A stretch of DNA of 44,317 nt from Candidatus Gastranaerophilales bacterium (GTDB taxonomy: Bacteria > Cyanobacteriota > Vampirovibrionia > Gastranaerophilales > Gastranaerophilaceae), in contig CALUQL010000009.1 of the NCBI GenBank assembly GCA_944322895.1, positions 1-44,317 on the forward strand, written 5' to 3'. The position numbers were made by a program, and so were the translations under genes. Positions 24,713 through 33,505 of this stretch are shown piece by piece. Positions within the stretch are counted from its first letter, which is position 1; each line of letters begins with the position of its first letter. The notes beneath the pieces were generated by a model, which worked only from the letters and a program-made list of their open reading frames with translations, made no database searches and was not told the origin of the DNA.

Positions 24713-25621
24713 ATGTTAGTGCAAAAAGAACTTGAAAAACTTAACCAATATTTAGTCAATAGTTTGGTTGATGATAAAAATCGTATATCGGAAGATATTT
24801 GTGATTATTTATGTTCAAAGTCAAAAAGAATAAGACCTGTACTTGTCTTTCTTTTTGCAAAAGCAATGGGTATTGAGCTTGATGATAAAGTTTATCATCT
24901 TGCTTGCAGTGTCGAATTGGTTCATAATTCTACTTTAGTTCATGATGATATTCTTGATAATGCTGATACAAGAAGGGGGAAAGTTTCTTTAAACTATAAG
25001 CTAGGTAATAATTTAAGTGTTCTAGCCGGAGATATTTTGCTTTCTGTTGCATTAAGGGAACTTGTTAAATGTGGTAGTGTAGAAGCTATTGATACGTTTG
25101 CTGAATCTATATATTTGATGTGTAAAGGTGAAATAAATCAAAATTTTACAATTGGAAAGCTTCCTACTATGGAAGAATACATTCAGAAATCAGAATATAA
25201 AACAGCAGAGCTTTTCAAGGCGCCATTAACTTCTCTTTGTTTAATTAAAGATAAATCAGTAAAAGATAATGTTTTATCTTTTGCCAGAAATTTTGGTATT
25301 GCTTTTCAAATAAAAGATGATTTACTTAACATCTTAAAAAATGATCCGACAAAACCCGTTATGAGTGATATTCATAATGGTATATATACCGCGCCTGTTT
25401 TATTTCTTAATGATGATATAAATTGTTTCTCAGAGCTTTCTGAAGATGAGATAATCGAAAAACTTCAGGCTGATAACAAATACATTTATAAAACGGTTGA
25501 TTTAATAAAAAAATACGCAGATAAGGCAATTGAATCAATAGGTTTTATAGAAGATAATCAATATAAACAGGAAATTATAAGTTTAACCAAAAACCTTTAT
25601 GAGGCAGGAATATATGAATAA
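24713..25621 (+). CDS. polyprenyl diphosphate synthase
   Basis: It condenses isopentenyl diphosphate with allylic diphosphates to give a long isoprenoid chain for quinones or lipid carriers. The 302 residues include the first Asp-rich motif DDILD at 78-82 followed by NADTRRG, and the family lead-in SKRIRPVL near 36-43. The second motif reads DDLLN near 205-209, with Asn in place of the last Asp. The following loop is PTKPVMSD rather than the common GKP-xx-D form. The FARM and basic residues are intact, so the enzyme is likely active, but chain length cannot be read with confidence. AGAGGA precedes the ATG. lepB overlaps the end. Confidence 0.88.
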   Translation: MLVQKELEKLNQYLVNSLVDDKNRISEDICDYLCSKSKRIRPVLVFLFAKAMGIELDDKVYHLACSVELVHNSTLVHDDILDNADTRRGKVSLNYKLGNNLSVLAGDILLSVALRELVKCGSVEAIDTFAESIYLMCKGEINQNFTIGKLPTMEEYIQKSEYKTAELFKAPLTSLCLIKDKSVKDNVLSFARNFGIAFQIKDDLLNILKNDPTKPVMSDIHNGIYTAPVLFLNDDINCFSELSEDEIIEKLQADNKYIYKTVDLIKKYADKAIESIGFIEDNQYKQEIISLTKNLYEAGIYE

Positions 25622-26225
25622 AATGGTATTAAAAGAAACTGTTGAAACAGTTGTATTTGTCATAGTTGCAATAATTATAATAAGATTTTACTTGGGAGAA
25701 ATACGTTGGATTCCTTCAGGTTCTATGAAACCTACATTAGTAGAAGGGGATAGAGTCTTTGTCGAAAGACTTTCTCGTTTTTATAGAACACCAACAAGGG
25801 GTGATATTATGGTTTTCTATCCGCCTCAAGAAACTTTAAGCGCAAACCCTATTGCTGTTTTTTCTCGCTTAACCGGATTTTTCTGCAAAGATATTGCTTA
25901 TATTAAAAGAGTAATAGGTCTTCCAAATGAGAAACTGGAAATAGTTCAAAACGATGATGGATCTACCGAGGTGTATATAAATGATAAAAAGTTAAATGAA
26001 CCATATATTATGGATAAATATGATTATACTATATGTACATCTGATATGAATTGCGGTCCTATAGTTTTAGGTGATGATGAATATTTTATGATGGGAGATA
26101 ACAGAGGTCATTCTTCAGATTCCAGATATTGGGGAGTACTAAATAAAGACCGTTTTATTGGCAGAGCTAAACTTTTATTTTGGCCGTTTACTCATTTTAA
26201 GTATTTTGAAAAAAAATCATATTAA
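25614..26225 (+). CDS. lepB: type I signal peptidase
   Basis: Membrane serine protease that removes signal peptides from exported proteins. I choose the ATG at 25614 because AGGA lies four bases before it; an ATG at 25599 has no ribosome site. The resulting 203 residues have one N-terminal membrane helix (about 8-24). The catalytic Ser is in SGSMKPTL and the catalytic Lys in YIKRVIGLP. Between them is a stretch with a short extra hydrophobic segment (about 78-90). MGDNRGHSSDSRYWG is the conserved box E. It overlaps the end of the polyprenyl synthase gene by eight bases and ends tail to tail with pncC. Confidence 0.93.
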   Translation: MNKMVLKETVETVVFVIVAIIIIRFYLGEIRWIPSGSMKPTLVEGDRVFVERLSRFYRTPTRGDIMVFYPPQETLSANPIAVFSRLTGFFCKDIAYIKRVIGLPNEKLEIVQNDDGSTEVYINDKKLNEPYIMDKYDYTICTSDMNCGPIVLGDDEYFMMGDNRGHSSDSRYWGVLNKDRFIGRAKLLFWPFTHFKYFEKKSY

Positions 26226-26770
26226 TAATTTTCTTTGATAAAATCTAAGAGCACATCAAGTGCTTTTGTAGAAAATGCATATTTCATTATTCTTCTGTAT
26301 AGTAGTGGATTAGCTTCAAACTTATATGATTTTTTATTTTTTCCGTCTGTTATTCCAATATATATTAGACCTACGGGTTTTGTTTCTGTTGCTCCCAAAG
26401 GTCCTGCTATTCCTGTTGTTGCAATTGCTATTGTGCAATTATATTTTTTTAATAAACCCTCTGCCATTTCTATTGCTACTTCTGAACTTACTACCCCATT
26501 TTGTTCTATTGTTTTAGGATTTACTCCTAAAATTGAAATTTTAGCGGCATTTGCATATGTAACAAAGTTTTGGAAAATATATCTGCTGGAACCTGAAATA
26601 TCTGTCAATCTTGAACTTATTAAACCGCCTGTGCAAGATTCTGCTATTGAAAGTCTTAATGCATTTCTTATTAATAATTTTGCTATCTTTTTTTCTTTTG
26701 ATAGCAAAATTATTGGGATAATATTTTTAATGATAAAAATACCATTAGCTGTCAGCCGTTTGAAAAACAT
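26222..26770 (-). CDS. pncC: CinA C-terminal-type nicotinamide-nucleotide amidohydrolase
   Basis: Deamidates nicotinamide mononucleotide in the pyridine nucleotide salvage cycle. The stand-alone domain of about 160 residues begins near SKEKKIAKLL. It contains AESCTGGLISSRL, FVTYANAAK, NGVVSSEVA and ATTGIAGP, all hallmarks of the CinA C-terminal family. The ATG at 26770 adds about 22 mostly hydrophobic residues before the domain and has no clear ribosome site. The true start may be internal. The gene follows the exported protein gene by one base and overlaps lepB at its 3' end by four bases. Confidence 0.88.
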   Translation of the reverse strand: MFFKRLTANGIFIIKNIIPIILLSKEKKIAKLLIRNALRLSIAESCTGGLISSRLTDISGSSRYIFQNFVTYANAAKISILGVNPKTIEQNGVVSSEVAIEMAEGLLKKYNCTIAIATTGIAGPLGATETKPVGLIYIGITDGKNKKSYKFEANPLLYRRIMKYAFSTKALDVLLDFIKENY

Positions 26771-26771
26771 A

Positions 26772-27476
26772 TTAATAAACCGGCATGTCTAAAGGTTTTA
26801 ACAATTGTACCTGAAGAGTTTCCCCTTGGTTGATATAGATATTTTCACCTTTTTTGAATATATCTGCTATAGAGTCACCAATAAAGTATATACCTGCAAC
26901 CGGAGCACTTACTATTGCTGTCAAAGGAGCAAAGATATATTTTGGAGAACCGTTCAGTAAATCTTCTCCTTTCTCCCAAGCCCAAGTTGTTGGTTTTACT
27001 ACTATATTTTTTGTTGTTTGAGCTGTTTTGGTAAATGCTGTTTTATATGTTGTTTTAGAACTTAAAGCTCCGTCATATGTTACATTTTTGTTGTTGCAGA
27101 TACCTGCATAAAAAGGAACTTGTTTACCTGTAGCACTTACAATGTGGTCAAAATATAATCTTATTATTCCGCCTTTGTATAAAATTTTAGGAGCGGAAAC
27201 TTCTTCTATTGAACCTCTTATAACACTTCCTTGAGGTATTACAATGGAGTTATCAACTTTTATATTTTCTGTTACCATCAAATCAAATTGGTCACCTAAA
27301 GATGATGTAGATGAACCTACCGGATCCAATACTTTTAGTGTAATTATAGTACCAGACGGTACTCTTTTTGTTTTTATGTTCGCATTAATCTTTTTATTTA
27401 CTGCACAATCTGCTCCAATACCTGTAAATAAAAACATTGCACATATTGCAATTAAAACAGAAAATATTTTTTTCAT
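26772..27476 (-). CDS. exported beta-barrel-like protein of unknown function
   Basis: The 234 residues begin with a signal peptide (about 3-25). A beta-rich domain (about 38-120) follows with RVPSGTIITLKVLDPV, SLGDQFDLMV and VIPQGSVIRGSIEEV. This pattern resembles the TrbI/VirB10-like fold found in many envelope proteins without a conjugation role. The rest has a Trp and Gly-containing section and ends with a GETLQVQLLKPL strand. AGAGGG precedes the ATG by seven bases. It sits between the HD exonuclease and pncC in the same operon. Confidence 0.7.
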   Translation of the reverse strand: MKKIFSVLIAICAMFLFTGIGADCAVNKKINANIKTKRVPSGTIITLKVLDPVGSSTSSLGDQFDLMVTENIKVDNSIVIPQGSVIRGSIEEVSAPKILYKGGIIRLYFDHIVSATGKQVPFYAGICNNKNVTYDGALSSKTTYKTAFTKTAQTTKNIVVKPTTWAWEKGEDLLNGSPKYIFAPLTAIVSAPVAGIYFIGDSIADIFKKGENIYINQGETLQVQLLKPLDMPVY

Positions 27477-27487
27477 TATATATCCCT

Positions 27488-28318
27488 CTAATTTATATCT
27501 GTTATTGATATTTTACCAAATTTTGCAGATAAATCATCAATGTGATGAATTATGTACATAAATGGTTCAGCATCTTTATCATTTAAGTCTATTAATGCAC
27601 CCCAGTCTGTTCTTCCGTGATGAGCTGCTATCATTTTGGCAATATCTTTAAACCCGTTATTCATACATATTGAAAATCCCCATTGAGAGTGGGTTCTCCA
27701 GTCTTTTCTGAATTCTTCGTTATATTCTATTAAGCCTGTTTCTTCATCTACTATATATTCAAATATTTTTCCGAAATCGTGTAAAATGCAAGCTGCATAT
27801 ACTATATCCGGATTTATTTTGTTATTGCATTTTGAAAGAATAATATCAGCAAAATCTAAGCATTCAAGTGTGTGTTCAAGCAAACCGCCAATATAGTTAT
27901 GGTGCATTAGTTTTGCTGCCGGTGCTTTTTTAAATTGTTCTTCATGTTCAAATAATAGTGATGAAACAAATTCGGCAAGTTTTTTATCATTAATTTTGTT
28001 TACATAGTCCATTATCTTAGAAAAGAGGTCATCTTTTTGTTCTGAAGATAATCCAAGTTTTGCTTCTTTTACAAGACAGATATCAGATATTAAACAATTA
28101 TTATATTTTTCGTTGTAGGTTCCGGAGTTAATTCTTATTTGGTTATTTGTTCTAAATAGTTTTGAGTCTAATCTGTTTAAAGTTTCTTCCCATAATATAC
28201 AATTAAGTACAGTACCGTCTTCAAGATTTTTAACTTGAAGTTTTCCCATTTTTGAGCCTGCTTTTGTATCTCCTATTGCAAACGTTATTACTTCATATAT
28301 TGCGTGTAAGTCTAACAT
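27488..28318 (-). CDS. YhaM-like 3'-5' exoribonuclease (OB + HD domain)
   Basis: The 276 residues have an N-terminal OB-fold region (about 10-85, with LQVKNLEDGTVLNCILW). A C-terminal HD domain has His140 region HHNYIGGLLEHT (His149), HDFGK (His180, Asp181), then HS near 214 and AHHGRTDWGAL. This arrangement is the signature of YhaM/CBF1-type exoribonucleases that trim RNA from the 3' end. It is shorter than B. subtilis YhaM (about 314 residues). GAGAG lies upstream of the ATG. It follows the formyltransferase gene by 41 bases and precedes the exported protein by 11. Confidence 0.85.
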   Translation of the reverse strand: MLDLHAIYEVITFAIGDTKAGSKMGKLQVKNLEDGTVLNCILWEETLNRLDSKLFRTNNQIRINSGTYNEKYNNCLISDICLVKEAKLGLSSEQKDDLFSKIMDYVNKINDKKLAEFVSSLLFEHEEQFKKAPAAKLMHHNYIGGLLEHTLECLDFADIILSKCNNKINPDIVYAACILHDFGKIFEYIVDEETGLIEYNEEFRKDWRTHSQWGFSICMNNGFKDIAKMIAAHHGRTDWGALIDLNDKDAEPFMYIIHHIDDLSAKFGKISITDIN

Positions 28319-28359
28319 AATTTCTCTCTTTTCTTATTGATTTTTATTATACAACAATT

Positions 28360-29310
28360 TTATATTGCTTGTTCATTAGTTTTAATAATTTTTTCTAAAT
28401 ATAACTTGGTGAAAAACGCAGAAAACGGACGTTTTATTTTTATAGCGCAAAATTCTATTACATAACCATCTTTGCAGACAATAAATAATGAATTGTTAGT
28501 CTTTTTTACTATTGAAGCAGGTCTTTTTTTTGATTTTTTTTGATAAATTTTATAACTTTCAAATGTAAAAAAATCATTTTTATAAGGTATATGGCATTTT
28601 AACCAAGGGGTTAGTGCTCGTATTCTTTTATCTATTTCTATTGATGTTTCTTTTTCAAAATCCAAAATTGAATCTGCTAATGAAATTTGATGTTGGTATG
28701 TTGATTCTTGTTCATTTTGGCTTTTTTGTTCTTTTAACTTTTGGGGTAGTTCATTTAATAAATTAATAATTTCATTTCTTGCTAAATCACAGCATCTGTG
28801 TTTTAAACTTTCCCCTGTCTCTGTTTTCAATATTTCTGTTTCAGCTTGATGTAATATAGCTCCTGTATCATAATTAACATCCATTAAATGAAAAGTAACA
28901 CCTGTTTTTTGTTCATTGTTTAGGATTACTTGCAAGTATGGATTTGGACCTCTGTATTTCGGTAATAATGATGGATGAGTATTTATGCAGGCAACTTTAG
29001 GTGCATTTATTGTTTGTAAGGAAAATTTCTCACTCCAAGATCCAACAAGTATAACGTCTGTTTTAAGCTTTTTTATAGCATTAATAAAATCTTGAGAATT
29101 AACACTTTTTGCTTTAATTTCCTTTAATTGATGAGTTCTTATAAAGTTATAATCGTCTGTTGGTTGTAAAAAATCATATATAAATTTTTTTAATGGCGGA
29201 TATTTAATATTTTCTTCCCTAAATACACCAACAATTTCATGTTTGGTTTTAAGCACTCCCGAGATGAGTGCCCTCAACATTTCACCATAGCCTACAATAA
29301 CAATTTTCAT
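28360..29310 (-). CDS. Fmt-like formyltransferase
   Basis: The 316-residue protein has the N-formyltransferase fold with the catalytic triad Asn110, His112 and Asp148 in INTHPSLLPKYRG and DTGAI. It also has a C-terminal Fmt_C-type segment containing ILDFEKETSIEID and RALTPW. It could be the methionyl-tRNA formyltransferase of this genome. The usual Fmt N-terminal TPxFA motif is absent (here IVGYGEMLRAL), so a formyltransferase acting on an amino sugar or another amine remains possible. It starts a four-gene minus operon reaching pncC. Confidence 0.75.
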   Translation of the reverse strand: MKIVIVGYGEMLRALISGVLKTKHEIVGVFREENIKYPPLKKFIYDFLQPTDDYNFIRTHQLKEIKAKSVNSQDFINAIKKLKTDVILVGSWSEKFSLQTINAPKVACINTHPSLLPKYRGPNPYLQVILNNEQKTGVTFHLMDVNYDTGAILHQAETEILKTETGESLKHRCCDLARNEIINLLNELPQKLKEQKSQNEQESTYQHQISLADSILDFEKETSIEIDKRIRALTPWLKCHIPYKNDFFTFESYKIYQKKSKKRPASIVKKTNNSLFIVCKDGYVIEFCAIKIKRPFSAFFTKLYLEKIIKTNEQAI

Positions 29311-29458
29311 AAGTAATATAATATTTTAGACAAAGTTAAAAATCAAAGTTAAAAGAAATAATGTAAATTAAGTATTCGTTTTTGTAATAAAAAATATTAA
29401 AATGGTTTTATAATGGTTTATTTTCTTATACAATAAAACCGGAAAGAGAAGGAATTTT

Positions 29459-30088
29459 TTGAGCGGAAATTTTGATGATTTAGAAACAACGGCAAGGAAG
29501 TCGTCTGTTATACAAGAAAGAATGAGTCTTGTATCAAGTCATATGTATAAACAATTTTTGGAATATCAGCAATCGAATGCTAATACTGCTGTTTTGTTTG
29601 AGAAAATGGTTGAAAATATGGCGCTTACTGTTGAATATTTAAAGCAATCTTTTACGGTAAGAGGTATTCCTTCTGAAAATATCTATTATGAATACGATAA
29701 GCAAAGACATATTGCTATTATGAATATTCTTTGGCATTCAATAACTTTTTATTCCAATATGAAAGATAAGCCAAAAGCTTTGCACAGAGAAAAAGATGTA
29801 CCTTTGTTTACGGGAAGAATTATTGCTATAAAAGGAATGCTTCCTGAATTGTTGCAAGGATACAATGATGAAACAGAACAAAAATTATTAGATATGGAAG
29901 TTGCATCTTTATATGTTCCTGCAGATAAAAGCGGTAAAGCAATAATAAAGATACGTCATCTTGGAAATCAAGAGTTTTATATTAATCAAATGGAAGCACC
30001 GAGAGAATTTTTATTAAAAGTAATTGAAACTATCTGTGGTGGCGGTAACTACCATAAAGAAGGTTCAAGGGTTACTATTAGTATTTAA
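29459..30088 (+). CDS. conserved-looking soluble protein of unknown function
   Basis: The 209-residue protein starts at a TTG at 29459 with GAAGGA six bases upstream. It is mostly helical at first (about 10-100, with an acidic/amphipathic pattern), then has a GRIIAIKGMLPELL segment and a beta-rich end (SLYVPAD, AIIKIRHLG, REFLLKVIETI, GGGNYHKEGSRVTISI). There is no signal peptide, and I cannot place the family. It stands alone, divergent from the formyltransferase operon. TACAAT at 29429-29434 is a possible -10. Confidence 0.7.
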   Translation: MSGNFDDLETTARKSSVIQERMSLVSSHMYKQFLEYQQSNANTAVLFEKMVENMALTVEYLKQSFTVRGIPSENIYYEYDKQRHIAIMNILWHSITFYSNMKDKPKALHREKDVPLFTGRIIAIKGMLPELLQGYNDETEQKLLDMEVASLYVPADKSGKAIIKIRHLGNQEFYINQMEAPREFLLKVIETICGGGNYHKEGSRVTISI

Positions 30089-30096
30089 TGTTTTAC

Positions 30097-30303
30097 TTAT
30101 TTTTTATTAAAACTAATATTATAACCGAGTTTTTCAAGAATTATTTCCAATTCGGTTATATTCAAAGTACCTTTTTTTATTTTTGTCGACAGGTTCTGAA
30201 TAGAATATGCTCTTTGTTTTTTATTTTCTATATATTTTGCCAGTTCAGTTAATGTAACATTTTCCTGCATGGCAAGTTTTCTAATTTCAACACGTAAATC
30301 CAT
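30097..30303 (-). CDS. small helix-turn-helix protein (XRE-like)
   Basis: The 68 residues hold a helix-turn-helix domain. LTELAKYIENK is the first helix pair, with SIQNLSTKIKKGTLNITELEIILEKLGY as the recognition and following helices, matching the Cro/XRE type. It resembles the regulators that sit beside toxin genes or small mobile elements. It is divergent from a 78-residue gene with a 127-base AT-rich gap between them, and convergent with the gene at 29459. The start is not firmly fixed. Confidence 0.7.
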   Translation of the reverse strand: MDLRVEIRKLAMQENVTLTELAKYIENKKQRAYSIQNLSTKIKKGTLNITELEIILEKLGYNISFNKK

Positions 30304-30354
30304 AATTTAAAAATATAATACATTTTTAAAATTAAAAAAATAATTAAAAAATCA

Positions 30355-30383
30355 TTGCACTTTTTTAAATAATATTTTAAAAT
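30355..30383 (+). promoter_or_regulatory. promoter for the 78-residue gene
   Basis: TTGCAC (30355-30360), a 17-base spacer and TAAAAT (30378-30383) lie in an AT-only tract rich in short inverted repeats. The tract may also be bound by the divergent HTH protein; that is inference. Confidence 0.5.
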
Positions 30384-30430
30384 TAAATTATTATTTAAAA
30401 AATATTAAATAATTTTAAGAAGGAGACCCG

Positions 30431-30667
30431 ATGAATAAAAAACTTGCAAATAAGCTTGAACTTCAGATGATAAACATAAGCAGTAACTTATCTATAATTA
30501 AGACAATTATTGATATATTAAAAAATGAATTTGAAGAATCTTATAATTCATATGATAATAACATTATTAATTTGATAATACTTTCTCAAAGGTTAATCAG
30601 TACTACCAAAAATAAATTTGGCAAATGTAGTAAACTTTCTTTTAAACTCACACAAACAAAACAATAG
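30431..30667 (+). CDS. small helical protein opposite an HTH regulator
   Basis: The 78-residue protein follows a perfect AAGGAG site seven bases before its ATG and a good promoter, so it is very likely translated. It is Asn, Ile and Lys-rich and predicted helical, with a basic C-terminus and no membrane segment. I do not recognise it. It ends one base before the leuC stop on the other strand. The pair with the HTH gene suggests a regulatory or small accessory unit. Confidence 0.6.
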   Translation: MNKKLANKLELQMINISSNLSIIKTIIDILKNEFEESYNSYDNNIINLIILSQRLISTTKNKFGKCSKLSFKLTQTKQ

Positions 30668-31933
30668 TTACAGCTCTTCAGGAGATATAATCCTTCCTGC
30701 AATAGCACTTGCTGCTGCTACATATGGTGATGCTAGATATACTTCGCTTTCTACGTGTCCCATTCTTCCTACAAAGTTTCTGTTTGTAGTTGATATTGCT
30801 CTTTCGCCTGCCGCTAATATTCCTGCGTGTCCGCCTAAACAAGGTCCGCATGTAGGTGTTGATACAGCTCCGCCTGCTTCAATTATTGTTTCTAAGTATC
30901 CTGCTCTTAGAGCTTCTAAATATATTTGTTGAGTTGCAGGAAATACTATTAAACGAACATCTTTATGTACTTTTCTGCCTTTTAAAATTTCTGCTGCCGC
31001 TCTTATATCCGATAATCTTCCGTTTGTACAGCTGCCTATTACTGCTTGGTCAATTTTTACATCGCCTGCTTTTGAAACAGGTCTTGTATTACCAGGTAAA
31101 TGCGGGAATGCTACAACCGGTTCAATTTCTTCGGTATTATATACAATTACTTTTTCGTATTGGGCATCTTTATCGCTTGTATAAAATTTAGGTGTTCTTA
31201 TACTTCTGTCTTTTAAATATGCTTTTGTTATTTCATCAGGTTCTATAATGCCGTTTTTTGCACCTGCTTCTATTGCCATATTACAGATGGTAAATCTTCC
31301 GTCCATTGGCATTTCGCGTATTGTACTGCCGCCTATTTCAAGTGTTTTATATAAAGCACCGTCAACGCCAATATCACCAATTAAATATAAAATTAAGTCT
31401 TTAGCTGTTACGTATTTGTTTAATTTACCGTTAAACTCAACTTTAATTGCAGATGGAACTTTAAGCCAAGTATCGCCTGAAGCCATAGCGCAAGCTATAT
31501 CTGTTGAGCCCATACCTGTTGAAAAAGCACCTATTGCGCCATATGTACATGTATGAGAATCTGCACCTATAACTATATCACCTGCCGTAACTATTCCGTT
31601 ATCAGGTAAAAGTGCATGTTCTATGCCCATTCTTCCAACTTCAAAGAAATGTTTAAGTTCTTGTTCACGAGAAAATTCTCTAACTTGTTTTACTTGCTGT
31701 GCTGATTTTATATCTCTATTCGGAACAAAGTGGTCAGGAACAAAAACTACTCTTTCCTTATCAAAAACTTTTTTTACACCTATTTTATTGAATTCATTTA
31801 TAGCTACAGGCCCTGTTATATCGTTAGCAAGAGTTATATCTACTTTTGCCGTTATTAATTGCCCTGCTTTTACTTCATTTAGACCTGCGTGGTCTGCTAA
31901 AATTTTTTCTGTAATATTCATAGGTTTTGTCAT
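30668..31933 (-). CDS. leuC: 3-isopropylmalate dehydratase large subunit, short (type 2) form
   Basis: Isomerises 2- and 3-isopropylmalate in leucine synthesis, using a [4Fe-4S] cluster and the LeuD small subunit. The ATG at 31933 with GAGGA eight bases upstream gives 421 residues, the length of the archaeal/Thermotoga-like LeuC2 and homoaconitase branch rather than the roughly 470-residue E. coli form. Cluster Cys are in VIGSCTNGR and [31 protein letters not shown] and [15 protein letters not shown] are conserved aconitase-family segments. A longer TTG start at 31951 lacks support. leuD is not in the window, so it must be encoded elsewhere. The short type overlaps in sequence with homoaconitase, so substrate is likely but not certain. 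Confidence 0.88.
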   Translation of the reverse strand: MTKPMNITEKILADHAGLNEVKAGQLITAKVDITLANDITGPVAINEFNKIGVKKVFDKERVVFVPDHFVPNRDIKSAQQVKQVREFSREQELKHFFEVGRMGIEHALLPDNGIVTAGDIVIGADSHTCTYGAIGAFSTGMGSTDIACAMASGDTWLKVPSAIKVEFNGKLNKYVTAKDLILYLIGDIGVDGALYKTLEIGGSTIREMPMDGRFTICNMAIEAGAKNGIIEPDEITKAYLKDRSIRTPKFYTSDKDAQYEKVIVYNTEEIEPVVAFPHLPGNTRPVSKAGDVKIDQAVIGSCTNGRLSDIRAAAEILKGRKVHKDVRLIVFPATQQIYLEALRAGYLETIIEAGGAVSTPTCGPCLGGHAGILAAGERAISTTNRNFVGRMGHVESEVYLASPYVAAASAIAGRIISPEEL

Positions 31934-31963
31934 AATAAAATCCTCACACAAAAACTATTTAAA

Positions 31964-31973
31964 TGATATTATA
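31964..31973. promoter_or_regulatory. overlapping divergent -10 boxes of leuC and tsaD
   Basis: TG-A-TATTAT (31964-31972) reads toward tsaD, and TATAAT on the minus strand (31973-31968) reads toward leuC. The two share five bases, so one RNA polymerase would exclude the other. No -35 is clear on either side. Confidence 0.4.
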
Positions 31974-32003
31974 AAATAAGGAAAAAGCCAAAGGAAAAAT
32001 AAA

Positions 32004-33059
32004 ATGCCCGTTAAAGAATTTAGAACACCAATTAGTGATAAACCTGTTTTAATAGGTCCTGAAAGTGGAAAAGATAATATTATCTTCGCAATTGAATCAA
32101 GCTGTGATGAAACTGCAGCGGCTATAGTAAAGAACGGGCGTGAGGTTTTGTCTAACGTTGTAGCTTCGCAAATAAAAACACATATTGAATTTGGCGGTGT
32201 TGTTCCTGAAGTTGCTGCAAGAGAACATTTGGAAGCTATTAATGTTGTTATAGCTCAAGCATTTGAGCAAGCAGGTTTGACTGCTGATGATATTACTGCT
32301 TTTGCTGCAACTGTTGGTCCGGGTTTAGTCGGTTCATTACTTGTTGGAATGAATGCAGGAAAGGCGCTTGCCATTGCGAATGATAAGCCCTTTATAGGTG
32401 TTAACCACTTAAATGCACATGTTTGTGCAAATTATCTTAACACTGAACTTGAACCACCATTTGTTGCTCTTTTGATCAGTGGAGGACATACTCAAATAAT
32501 AGAGGTTAAAAGTTATTTGGAACAAAAAATAATAGGTGAAACTATTGATGATGCGATAGGGGAAGCTTATGACAAAGTTGCAAGATTAATAGGTCTTCCG
32601 TATCCTGGGGGTGTAAATCTTGATAAATTGGCTCAAACAGGAAATCCTTTTGCTTTTAAACTGCCTGAGGCTAAACTTCAAAATGAATATGATTTTAGTT
32701 TCTCAGGTCTAAAAACAGCTTCTTTACAATTAATACAAAAATTGAAAAAAGAATATGAAGAACTTCCTAAAGCTGATATAGCAGCAAGTTTTCAGGAAAA
32801 TGTTACATCTACTTTGTTTAAGAAAACTAAAAAAGCCGCAGATAATATAGACGCAAAAACAATTGTTTTAGCTGGTGGAGTCGCTGCTAATTCTGAAATA
32901 AGGAAGAAATTTTTTGCATTAAGAGAACAAGGCTATAAAATTTATGCACCAGAAATGAAATATTGTACAGATAATGCTTCAATGATTGCATCAAGTGCTT
33001 ATTTCTTGGCAAATACAACAGGTAATCTTGAAATAGAAGTTTTTTCAAGAATGTCATAA
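32004..33059 (+). CDS. tsaD: tRNA N6-threonylcarbamoyladenosine transferase
   Basis: Transfers the threonylcarbamoyl group to A37 of tRNAs that read ANN codons, together with TsaB and TsaE. Family features: AIESSCDETAAA near 29-40, GVVPEVAAREH, HLNAH metal site in GVNHLNAH, LLISGGHTQ, DNASMIA near the end. The 351 residues include an N-terminal extension of about 26 residues before the first strand, longer than usual. The ATG at 32004 has AAGGA eight bases upstream, so the extension is probably real. It is divergent from leuC and convergent with the winged-helix gene. Confidence 0.95.
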   Translation: MPVKEFRTPISDKPVLIGPESGKDNIIFAIESSCDETAAAIVKNGREVLSNVVASQIKTHIEFGGVVPEVAAREHLEAINVVIAQAFEQAGLTADDITAFAATVGPGLVGSLLVGMNAGKALAIANDKPFIGVNHLNAHVCANYLNTELEPPFVALLISGGHTQIIEVKSYLEQKIIGETIDDAIGEAYDKVARLIGLPYPGGVNLDKLAQTGNPFAFKLPEAKLQNEYDFSFSGLKTASLQLIQKLKKEYEELPKADIAASFQENVTSTLFKKTKKAADNIDAKTIVLAGGVAANSEIRKKFFALREQGYKIYAPEMKYCTDNASMIASSAYFLANTTGNLEIEVFSRMS

Positions 33060-33063
33060 TGTA

Positions 33064-33378
33064 TTAGTTATAAGAAAAATATCTGTCAAAATCTACATCG
33101 TCAAAGTTGCATAAGAGTCTGTAAACATCATCATCTTCATCCATTTTTTGGAATTTATATTCATCAAATTTCCATAACTTAGGATTTATTCCGTATACTC
33201 TTATTATTTCTTTATCTAATAAAATTTTTAATTTCTTTTTTACAACATCAAGAGGCATATCAAGTGATTTAGCAAGTTCAACAGCAGAAATTCCACCTTC
33301 TCTTGAACACTTTTCAGGTGTAAGGAACATTAATTCCAAGCCTACTTTCTTTAAATCACTGTCTTCTTGTGTTACCAT
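33064..33378 (-). CDS. winged-helix DNA-binding protein
   Basis: The 104 residues contain a winged-helix domain (about 28-75: ISAVELAKSLDMPLDVVKKK, then LLDKEIIRVYG as the wing). An acidic C-terminus (DEDDDVYRLL, DDVDFDRYF) follows. It lacks a ligand domain, so it is a simple regulator or a subunit of a DNA-binding complex. The start has only a weak CGGAAA upstream. It ends four bases from tsaD. The 127 bases between its start and the glycosyltransferase operon hold the likely promoter of that operon. Confidence 0.7.
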   Translation of the reverse strand: MVTQEDSDLKKVGLELMFLTPEKCSREGGISAVELAKSLDMPLDVVKKKLKILLDKEIIRVYGINPKLWKFDEYKFQKMDEDDDVYRLLCNFDDVDFDRYFSYN

Positions 33379-33505
33379 TTTCCGTTACCATATTTTACAT
33401 AAATATTTTCGTCATTTTTTTAAAATACTTTAATTATTTTATATTAAATATATTTTTTTTTCTGTAATTATTGTACAATCAAAGGGGTAGATTGGGATAA
33501 ATTAT

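Noticed and set aside
26235-26792. Long open frame on the plus strand opposite pncC
   Set aside because: It mirrors the pncC coding sequence, has no ribosome site and its translation matches no domain; pncC motifs are clear on the other strand.
26772-27476. Conjugation protein (TrbI/VirB10-like barrel) as evidence of a mobile element
   Set aside because: The fold is shared by many envelope proteins and no other transfer gene, relaxase or integrase is near.
30856-31979. Several plus-strand frames across leuC
   Set aside because: They are Leu, Ile and Pro-rich readings of the antisense strand of a well-identified gene and lack ribosome sites.
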